A stretch of 64,000 bases of DNA from Lathyrus oleraceus (lineage: Eukaryota > Streptophyta > Magnoliopsida > Fabales > Fabaceae): positions 233,322,994 through 233,386,993 of the forward strand of contig NC_066584.1 of the NCBI RefSeq assembly GCF_024323335.1, written 5' to 3'. Positions 55,678 to 64,000 of the stretch are shown in pieces. The number at the start of each line of letters is the position of its first letter. The first letter of the stretch is position 1. Under the pieces are notes generated by a model. It saw nothing but the letters and a program-made list of their open reading frames with translations, ran no database searches and had not been told where the DNA came from. A program made the position numbers and the translations under genes.

Positions 55678-57435
55678 TGTAACACCCCGATGAAATAAGG
55701 CTAATTATTTAATTTAAATTAATATAATATTTATTAATTTAATTAATTAATTGGAAATATTATTGGATTATTATTATTATTATTTTGGAATAATAATTAT
55801 TGGAAAATATATAAGTTGGAATAAGGAAAAAGAGTTTTCATTTTGTAAAAGGGTTTTACGTGAAAACTGAGAAGCTGCAGAGAAGAGGATAAAGGGGCAA
55901 AGAGGAAGAACCAGAGAGCAAAGGTTGGAGAAGAGCTTGGAGCTTAGAGATTTTGCCGGATTAACTCAGGTAAGGGGGGTTTATCGTTGTTTGATGGGTA
56001 TTATAGATTAACATGTCATGGGTAGTGATAGCCGTTGAATTGACCCTAATTGGGATTATGAATACTGGAAAATTACGTTGGATGAAACTGTGTTTAGGAT
56101 GTAATTGAATATGTGTTTGGGTTAGTTGTGAATTTCCGAACGTATAGCTTTTTACGGAATTGGAATCGGAGGTCCGGAAGTCCTCCAACGGCGGAAAATG
56201 CGGAGAACTCTGCATTCTGCCTTGTGTTAGCGCAGGGACTGCTGTTTTGCCTGCGTTAACCGGTTAACCCAGGGTGTTAACCGGTTAACACTGTTATATT
56301 TTGTGAAAATGTGCTGTTTTGCCTGCGTTAACCGGTTAACCCATGGCGTTAACCGGTTAACACCGTTGCGTGTTGCCAGAAAATGTATTTTTGTCCTGCG
56401 TTAACCGGTTAACCCAGGGCGTTAACCGGTTAACACTGTTGGAAATTGGAAAATTTGATATTTTAATGTTGTGAACATAATTGGTGATTGGCATATTCTC
56501 GTTGATTTCGATGAGTAATTTTGTTGAGTTTATGTTATGAAGTGTTGATATAAATATGTTGATAAGTTGTGTTAAGTTGTTGAAAATACTGAGTTGTAGG
56601 CTTGATGAGCCAACGTTGATTATAAGTTGATTATGTTGAAAACATTGTTGTGTTGCTGTTATTATTATGTTGTCGGAATTTAAAGTCGTGTATGCCATGT
56701 ACATTCATATGCATTAAGTCGGAGCTTTGCTCACACCACGTTGGCCTGGATTGGCAAAAATCGGAGCTTTGCTCACACCACGTTGGCCTGGATTGGCAAA
56801 TTTTAAGTTGAAAGTTGAAGGCTTATGCCTTGATGCCCACTAAAATGGCAATGATTTTAAGTTGGGAGTTTTACTCCGAATGGTACCACATGCATGACGA
56901 GTCGAGTCTCATTTGAGTTGCATTTTATGTTGTTATTGAGTTGCATTTTACGTTGTTATTGAGTATGATATTTGAGTTGATGTGCCGTTACTGAATGCAT
57001 GATACGATTAGGGTGATTAACGTGTAAATTTACTTAACATAACATGATAATTTATAATGTTTGTTATATCGATTGAGGAACTCACCCTTACAACTATTTT
57101 TCAGGTAACGAGCAGTGAGTGAGTAGAAGCTAGTGCCTGGAGTCTAGTGTAGTCTACTTAGTGGGTCGTGCTCTGATAGATGTAACATCGGGACGGGATG
57201 TTTTAATTGTTTATTGTTGATTGTTGAACCTTTTTACCTGTAAAACGTTATATGTTTTGAATGGTTGGTTGATTCTATCCGCTGCGAATTATGCAAAAAT
57301 GTTGTTTTGATTAAATAAAGAGCATGACAGTTTTTATGGTGTGAAATGTTCTGTGACACCCTTGGTGCATGATTACTCTGATATATATATATTTGTTGTT
57401 ATTAAATAATTGGGGTATTTTAGAAGGGTGTTACA
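55678..57435 (+). repeat. Chromovirus G 3' LTR (1758 bp)
   Basis: Nearly identical to the 5' LTR. Differences seen: T at 55988 (C at 49740), G at 56313 (T at 50065), C at 57351 (G at 51082), a 21 bp palindrome unit missing from the 5' LTR and one extra TA unit in the 5' LTR. Right flank TTCAC. Confidence 0.96.
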
Positions 57436-57440
57436 TTCAC

Positions 57441-60400
57441 CATCCATAGTTGTAAGCATCAAGGCTCCACCGAAGAAAACCTTCTTCACAACATATGGAC
57501 CTTCGTAATTAGGAGTCCACTTGCCCCTGTTATCTGTACCGGGAGGAAGGATCCTCTTCAAAACTAGATCACCAGTTTGATAGCTTCGAGGACGCACTTT
57601 CTGATCAAAGGCTCTCTTCATCCTTCTCTGATACAACTGCCCATGGCAAACAGCTGCTAGCCGTCTCTCTTCGATGAGGCTCAACTCATTAAACCTTGTT
57701 CGAATCCATTCAGCTTCGTCAAGCTTGACATCTAGCAAGACTCTTAGAGAAGGGATCTCCACTTCAACAGGTAGGACAACTTCCATACCATACACAAGGG
57801 AGTACGGGGTTGCCCCGGTCGACGTACGTACTGAGGTACGGTACCCATGCAAGGCGAAAGGCAGCATCTCATGCCAATCCTTGTACGTCGCAACCATCTT
57901 CTGCACAATCTTCTTGATGTTCTTGTTTTCCGCCTCTACATCACCATTCATCTTTGGTCTGTAAGGAGAAGAATTGTGATGTTCAATCTTAAAATCTTTA
58001 CAAAGCTCTTTCATCATCTTGTTATTGAGATTCGAACCATTATCAGTGATGATTCTCTCAGGAACCCCATAACGACACATGATTTCCTTCTTGATGAACC
58101 GGGCAACCACTTGTTTGGTAACATTAGCATAAGAAGCTGCTTCCACCCACTTGGTGAAATAGTCAATCGCAACCAAGATGAAGCGATGTCCATTCGAAGC
58201 AGTAGGCTCAATCTTCCCAATCATATCAATGCCCCACATGGCGAACGGCCAAGGCGAATTCATGACATTCAGAGGGCTTGGTGGTACATGCACCTTATCA
58301 GCATAGATTTGACACTTATGGCACTTCCGAGCGTACTTGAAACAATCGGATTCCATAGTCATCCAGTAATAACCGGCTCTCAACAGTTTCTTAGACATTG
58401 CATGACCACCAGCATGGGTACCAAACGAACCCTCATGCACTTCCTGCATCAACATGTCTGCTTCGTGTCTATCCACGCATCTGAGCAGAACCATGTCAAA
58501 ATTTCTCTTGTACAACACGTCATCCTGATTCAAATAAAAGCTTCCAGCTAGCCTTCTCAGGGCTTTCTTGTCATTCTTTGATGCACCTTCAGGATACTCC
58601 TGACTCTTGAGGAAGTTCTTGATATCATAGTACCACGGCTTCTCATCAACAACAGACTCGACTGCAAACACATACGCAGGCCTCTCGAGTCGATTCACCG
58701 CAACATGTGGCACATGATTCCACCAATGAACTTTGATCATAGAAGACAAAGTAGCCAAGGCATCAGCCATCTGATTCTCATCCCGGGGGACATGATACAA
58801 CTTCACCTTCTTGAAGAACGTCAGTATTCTTCTGGTGTAATCTCTATAAGGAATCAAATGCGGCTGGTTAGTATTCCAATCTTCATTGACCTGATTGATT
58901 ACTAGAGCGGAATCTCCAAAAATGTCAAGAGTTTTGATCCTCAAATCAATGGCTTCTTCTATCCCCATGATACAGGCCTCATACTCAACTTCATTGTTGG
59001 TGACATCAAAGGTCAATCTGGCAGAAAAGGGTATATGAGCACCTTTAGGATTGATAAGCACTGCACCAACACCATTACCATTCACATTCACAGCCCCATC
59101 AAACATCAATGTCCACTTGTCATTAGGATCCGGTCCTTCCTCGACAAGAGGTTCTTCATAATCTTTCATCTTAAGATACATGATGTCTTCATCAGGGAAT
59201 TCAAACATCATCGGCTGATAATCATCAATCGGTTGCTCGGCAAGATAGTCTGACAAAACACAACCTTTGATAGCCTTCTGTGATGTATACTGGATATCAT
59301 ACTCTGTTAAGCTCATCTGCCAACGGGCAACACGTCCGGTGAGAGCCGGCTTCTCAAAGATGTACTTCACTGGATCCATCTTAGAAATCAACAAGGTAGT
59401 ATGGTTCAACATATACTGCCTCAGTCGGCGAGCAGCCCAGGCCAAAGCACAACAAGTTTTCTCATGCTGTGAATATTTGATTTCACAGTCGGTAAACTTT
59501 TTGCTAAGGTAGTATATGCCATGCTCTTTTCGACCAGACTCGTCATGCTGTCCCAATACACACCCCATCGAATTCTCAGTCACTGACAGGTACATTATCA
59601 GTGGTCTCCCTAGAACTGGAGGAATCAGGATTGGAGGTTTCTGTAAATACTCTTTTATCTTGTCAAAAGCTTTCTGACAGTCATCATTCCACCTGATTGC
59701 TTGATTCTTTCTAAGCAATTTGAATATTGGTTCACATGTGGCAGTTGGGTGAGATACAAACCTTACAATGTAGTTCAATCTCCCTAAAAACCCACGAACC
59801 TGCTTTTCTGTTTTCGGCTCAGGCATCTCTTGAATAACTTTGACTTTTGCTGGATCAACCTCAATCCCTTTCTCACTGACAATGAAGCCCAACAGCTTCC
59901 CTGATCTCACACCAAACGTACACTTGTTCGGATTCAGCCTCAGTTTGAACTTTCTCAGCCTGTCAAACAACTTCTGCAAATTAACCAAGTGCTCATCTTC
60001 TGTCTGCGACTTCGCAATCATGTCATCCACGTACACTTCAATCTCTTTGTGCATCATGTCATGAAAGAGAGTCGTCATAGCCCTCTGATAGGTAGCACCG
60101 GCATTCTTCAGCCCAAATGGCATCACCTTATAGCAAAACGTGCCCCAAGGTGTAATGAATGTCGTCTTTTCCATGTCCTCTGGCGCCATCTTAATCTGAT
60201 TATAGCCCGAGAAACCATCCATGAAAGAGAATACCGAGGATTGAGCCGTATTATCAACCAATACATCAATGTGAGGTAATGGGAAATCATCTTTCGGACT
60301 CGCTCTATTCAAATCCCGGTAATCGACACACATTCTGACTTTACCATCCTTCTTCGGCACGGGAACGATGTTGGCCCACGGGGGATAAGTTGTCACTGAC

Positions 60401-60856
60401 AAGAAACCAGCATCGAACTGCTTCTGAACCTCTTCCTTGATCTTAACAGCCATATCAGGACTCGTTCTGCGAAGCTTCTGCTTAACCGAAGGGCAATCTT
60501 CTCTGAGAGGTAGTCTATGCACCACAATATCAGTATTCAACCCAGGCATATCTTGATAAGACCAGGCGAATATCTCCACATACTCTCTCAGCATCTCAAT
60601 CAACCTGCTCTTGACCTCTGTCTTCAAGGCAGCCCCGATCTTAATATCTCTTCTAGCGTCCTCAGTACCAAGATTAACAATCTCCAACTCTTCTTGATGA
60701 GGTTGGATGACCCTTTCCTCTTGCTTCAACAATCTGACCAATTCTTTAGGGAGCTCACAGTCTTCCTCACTCTCCTCTTCAGCTTGGTAGATGGGATTGT
60801 CGAAATCATACTGAGCCATAACAGAATTGTTCATAGTGGATGCCATAAGATCACTT
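57441..60856 (-). CDS. Element F pol (RT, RNase H, archaeal RNase H, integrase), exon 2, open to the chromovirus junction
   Basis: An uninterrupted frame from the predicted acceptor (60857/60856); first Met at 60846 (MASTMNNSVMAQYDFDNPIY). RT: VPVPKKDGKVRMCVDYRDLN, MPFGLKNAGATYQRAM, catalytic VYVDDMIAK near residue 270. RNase H: RPLIMYLSVTENSMGCVLGQ, EHGIYYLSKKFTD. Archaeal-type RNase H: WTLMFDGAVNVNGNGVGAV, NNEVEYEACIMGIEEAID, FGDSALVINQVNEDW, ENQMADALATLSSM, keeping the Asp-Glu-Asp-Asp set. Integrase: zinc region with HEGSFGTHAGG and CHKCQ; core GIDMIGKIEP, IITDNGSNLNNKM, Glu in VEAENKNIKKI; C-terminal GKWTPNYEGPYVVKKVFFGG. The last codons lie at 49429-49374 beyond the chromovirus. Codons read past 57441 belong to the G LTR. 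Catalytic residues are intact, but no complete polyprotein can form. Confidence 0.93.
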
Positions 60857-61104
60857 CTGCATGTTTAATGTTTTGTTTCAGAAAAAAGAGTTCAAGAAAG
60901 TCACGAAAACAAAAACATTGCCATTTTTATTTTTTTGAAAAATGAAAAAACAAAAATAGAAAGACAGGGATCACAAAATTGCTTGCAAAACGTCCTTTAT
61001 TAATGATAATCATTTAAAACACATGATGAGGCCCTACAATGAACCGCTACCCCTTGGGCAGAACGTAGAGTTTTGTGCAGAATGAAAAAACAAAAGAAAA
61101 TTAC
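60857..61104 (-). other. Predicted Ogre intron in element F (248 nt, phase 2)
   Basis: Donor ACAGA|GTAATTTTC at 61104 and acceptor AACATGCAG| ending at 60857. The stop TAA that ends the post-protease frame overlaps the donor, and several more stops lie inside. Splicing gives two bases (GA) plus A at 60856, one Glu codon, then the pol frame. Donor, acceptor and phase all match those of element H. Confidence 0.75.
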
Positions 61105-61364
61105 TCTGTTTGAAGAGTAACTTGGACCACATCTTTTGCCGTCCAATTGTTGACTGACTCCACTGGCGCACACGGACGAACCCAGTTGTCAAGATCGTAA
61201 TCACTGTCACCATCTTCACTGCCGACCGCAAAGACGTCACCGTGATTCATCAGCCCAGCGCTGGTAAAGGTACTCGGACCTGTCTGCATACCCTGCTCCG
61301 CCTGCAAGGGTTGGTATCCAATACCAAACTTATCTTCTTTGACCGGCAAATCCATCATCTTGCC
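61105..61364 (-). CDS. Element F post-protease segment with GIGYQ motif
   Basis: In frame with gag-pro after its TGA (61367-61365). Reads GKMMDLPVKEDKFGIGYQPL, an acidic stretch SEDGDSDYDLDNWVRPC, and NWTAKDVVQVTLQTE before the intron. Element H has the same segment in decayed form, so it belongs to the polyprotein. The GIGYQ part recalls a G-patch, an RNA-binding motif described in some retroviral protease tails; function here is inference. About 87 codons, without a lesion of its own. Confidence 0.75.
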
Positions 61365-63147
61365 TCAACCTTCAGCTCTACCAGAGTCAACAACCTCCTT
61401 AGCCTGCTTGTAGGATGCAATCGAGGCACTGGGCTTCTTCTGCTCAGCAGAAGCCACCCTCTCGAGAGCAACAGTCTCAAACGCCTGGCATAAAGTTTCA
61501 TGGATCTCGCCATCCACCTCTACATATTTGAAAGAGGATAGGTGACTCACCAGAATATCTTCTTCACCGCATACGGTCACAATCTGACCGTTCCAGACAT
61601 ACTTGAGCTTCTGATGGAGAGTTGACGAAACTGCCCCAGCTGCATGAATCCAAGGACGCCCCAACAGACAACTGTAAGCGGGTTGGATGTCCATCACATA
61701 GAAGATGATGTCAAACACCTCTGGACCTATCTTCACTGGTAAGGTGACTTCACCAAAAACAGAACGTTTGGATCCATCGAATGCACGAACAATCAGGTCA
61801 CTAGGAGTGAGCACAACCCCTTCAACATCTATCTTAGACAAGATCTTCTTAGGCAGCACGTTCAGCGACGAGCCCGTGCCTACCAGCACATGTGACAACA
61901 CAGCACCCTTGCACTCCATCGTGATATGCAAGGCCTTGTTATGGCTTCGCCCTTCAGGCGTCAAGTCTAGGTCAGTGAACCCCAAACCATGCCTGGTACT
62001 CACATTGGCAATCACACCCTCCAGCTGGTTGACGGATATCTCTTGAGGTACGTAAGCCAGATTCAGCATTTTCAATAAGGCGTTACGATGTGCCTCAGAG
62101 CACAACAAGAGAGAAAGGATGGAAATCTTGGACGGAGTCTGATTAAGCTGATCTACAATCTTGTAGTCACTCTTCTTGATTATCTTCATAAACTCCTCCA
62201 CATCTTTATCAAACGAGCCACCAGGCACCTCCGTCTGAGCAGGTTCTTCATCGGCCACAGCCTGTTTACCCTTAGCTTTGGCGGAAGCCTCAGCATTGGC
62301 ATCCCTCAAAGGTTGTGGAGCAAACAGACGTCCACTTCGAGTAAAACCTCCCGGTCCACCAACATTGTCCACATCTGGACTTGCAACCCCAAGAGTTCTT
62401 ACTGGCACACCGATAGTCACAGGCGCTTGATTGGTCGGCCTGACCCGATTCTCAGCCCTTATGTTGCTGCGATACGCATTGTCATATTTCCACGGTACGA
62501 CCCTACTGTCAACAGCCCTTCTGACCGGAGCAACAATGGTAGTTGGATTACTGGCAGTTACAGGTGCAGAAATGGTAACAGGAGTACCATTTATTGTAGG
62601 CGCACTAACTCTTTGGCCACGTCCTTCAGACGGTTTGAAGAAGATAGTGACAGTTGACACAACCCCACGATCTCTTACAGCCCGACTGAATTGCAAACAG
62701 CCCTCATCCATCAAACCCTGGATACCGGCCCTCAACTGACCACAGCCATTCTTAGATTCTAAACAGACAAATCAGCCCTGATCACAGCCCGGGTAAATAC
62801 CTCCATTCAACAACTGAGCCTTTACAACCAACAAAGAGGTCTGAATATCATCCACACTGACCACCAGGTCCTCAGCTTGACCATCTTCAATATTATTCAC
62901 TCGGTGTGCACCATGCGGCGGCATAGGGTTATTTACAACATTCGGCACAGGAGCAAAATTGATAGTTTTAGCGTCAATTAGGTCCTGGACCTTATGATGA
63001 AAAGCCCTGCAGCTTTCGATGTGGTGCCCCTGCGCACCAGAGTGAAAATCACAACGCACGTTGGCATCATACCCAGGTGGTATTTTTGTCAACGGTGCCA
63101 TGGTCCTCAACTCCACGAATCCCAATCTGAGCAACTCAGGTAGCAAC
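61365..63147 (-). pseudogene. Element F gag C-terminal part and protease
   Basis: Same frame from 63146 to 61365 with one internal TGA (62774-62772) after PGCDQG. Gag end: GYDANVRCDFHSGAQGHHIE then SC, an unusual C-x2-H-x5-H-x4-C knuckle. Then VEEFMKIIKKSDYKIVDQLN and SKISILSLLLCSEAHRNALL. Protease: AVLSHVLVGTGSSLNVLPKK, where Ogre normally has DTGSS; the catalytic Asp is Gly, so the protease should be dead. Flap region: VRAFDGSKRSVFGEVTLPVK, IIFYVMDIQPAYSCLLGRPW. Frame ends DSGRAEG then TGA. Confidence 0.88.
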
Positions 63148-64000
63148 TCAGCAATGGGTCAAAACGTCGATCAGGCATCCTCTGCCTCGGCTGATACGGG
63201 CGTTGTTGTTGTTGTTATTGTTGTTGTGGCGGTTGTTGTTGAACTCTCTGTTGTTGCGGTTGCTAACGAGGTTGGGGTGCTGGAATGGTCACAGCAGCAA
63301 CCTGGCGGTACTGATTTCTATTCACAATTCTTCGGCCATGCTGCACAGCACTGGCTTCACCCTCTCTCCTGCGAGGTGCTCCAGCAAAAGGTTTCTTGGA
63401 AGACGAGGACCCTACATCTTGAATCTTACTAGCCTTGATCAAGCTCTATGTCCTCTCCCCATAGATAACCACATTTGAAAAACTACCGAATGGGCAGCTT
63501 CCCATCCGGTCCATAAAAACACCCTGTAGAGTACCGATGAACATGTCAGTAAGCTCCCTTTCCAGCATAGGGGGTTGTACTCGTGCAGCCAGTTCACGCC
63601 ACCTCTGGGCGTACTCCTTGAAGTTTTCACCTGATTTTTGACAAAGACTCTGCAGCTGAATGCCTCACCCAGATCCCTCCAGCATCGGATAGAATCTCTC
63701 TTCAATTCCATGTACCAATCCAAGGAAGCCCCAGACAAGCTGTCCTGGAAAAAATACATCCACATTTTTTCGTCATCGGTATAAGCAGAGATCTTCCGAT
63801 AATAGGCCTGCACGTGGGTGCGAGGGCAAGAAGTACCATTGTATTTGTCGAATGAGGGTGCTTTGAACTTGTGAGGAATTCTCAACCCCTCCACGAGACT
63901 CATGTTGGTCACATCGAACCCCAAGGAATTCTGACATTCCATGGCTCTTATCTTCTCAGCAAGGGCATCCACTCTTCGGTACCTCTCTTCAACTCTCCCA
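63148..64000 (-). pseudogene. Element F gag N-terminal part, frameshifted, continues beyond the window
   Basis: From the window edge: VDALAEKIRAMECQNSLGFD, VEGLRIPHKFKAPSFDKYNG, CPRTHVQAYYRKISAYTDDE, LDWYMELKRD, CWRDLGEAF (to about 63660). Next comes a deletion of roughly 50 bases with a frame change, after which another frame continues with ENFKEYAQRWRELAARV and LERELTDMFIGTLQG (about 63640-63560). A Gln-rich stretch encoded at about 63190-63290 precedes the zinc knuckle. Gag would form the particle; this copy cannot make a full-length one. ORF1 and the 5' LTR are expected beyond 64000. Confidence 0.88.

Larger units (their letters stand above)
49430..57435 (+). mobile_element. Chromovirus G: complete, young Ty3/gypsy element (Tekay/Del-like)
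   Basis: 8006 bp with LTRs 49430-51168 and 55678-57435, iMet PBS, one gag-pol frame with a single break, PPT and a perfect 5-bp target duplication TTCAC (49425-49429 and 57436-57440). By eye the LTRs differ by three substitutions, one 21 bp indel (one palindrome unit) and one TA unit. It lies antisense to, and inside, element F pol and is the youngest layer of the nest. Assignment to Tekay/Del rests on the C-terminal chromodomain and overall domain order. Confidence 0.96.
41045..64000 (-). mobile_element. Element F: Ogre-type retrotransposon, minus strand, runs off the window
   Basis: From the right on the minus strand: gag (from 64000), protease, TGA, GLGYQ-like segment, intron, RT-RH-aRNH-INT (60856-57441), chromovirus G insertion (57435-49430), last pol codons (49429-49374), four hairpins, 3' UTR with two repeat arrays, PPT, 3' LTR (45847-41045). 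Inserted in Ogre E integrase with left flank CATAC. The LTR start (TGTAGCACCTC) differs from C, D and E, so F is a separate Ogre-related family. Confidence 0.92.

Overview
This 64 kb window is nuclear DNA of a flowering plant and consists almost wholly of nested LTR retrotransposons. I found no convincing host gene, rRNA, tRNA or CRISPR array. Four LTRs of about 3.1 to 5.1 kb, three of them starting TGTAAGACCC, a primer-binding site matching the 3' end of tRNA-Arg, an extra ORF1 ahead of gag, a second (archaeal-type) RNase H between RT/RH and integrase, and a small GT-AG intron between protease and RT identify Ogre (Ty3/gypsy, Tat clade). Such abundant, large Ogre elements suggest a legume of tribe Fabeae (Pisum, Vicia, Lathyrus, Lens); the species is inference and cannot be fixed here.

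Layout. 1-1690: decayed Ty1/copia RT-RNase H (+). 1691-6010: AT-rich DNA with two TA microsatellites, an RNase H-like remnant, a 276 bp Stowaway-like MITE and a degenerate duplicated repeat. 6015-21990: old Ogre-like element H (+; gag, protease, intron, RT, RH, aRNH, integrase), holding (a) a short-LTR copia complex with three LTRs at 6998-8436 and (b) a full-length decayed copia K at 10696-19405 with TSD TGAAG. 21991-25286: 3' LTR and tail of Ogre C (-), inserted in H integrase. 25287-31346: 5' LTR, PBS, leader and ORF1 of Ogre D (+), inserted in the tail of C. 31347-41044: 3' LTR, 3' UTR and integrase end of Ogre E (-), inserted in D ORF1. 41045-64000: Ogre-type F (-), inserted in E integrase and running off the window in gag. 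49430-57435: complete, very young chromovirus G (+), inserted in the last codons of F pol with TSD TTCAC.

The main track is thus a chain of insertions H < C < D < E < F < G; H, C, D, E and F are opened but not closed inside the window. G is almost intact (LTRs nearly identical, one frameshift in integrase). The others carry visible lesions: RT catalytic Asp lost in H and in the first copia, protease catalytic Asp lost in F, and many stops in K.

The most interesting signals are in non-coding parts of the Ogre elements. The 3' UTRs of E and F carry arrays of short hairpins whose stems change in a base-pair-preserving way, including a series just downstream of pol, several with an inner CCC-GNRA-GGG stem-loop. 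The same UTRs hold many copies of a sequence complementary to the element's own tRNA-Arg primer-binding site. H and F share a stop codon at the same place after protease, followed by a conserved reading frame and a phase-2 intron.
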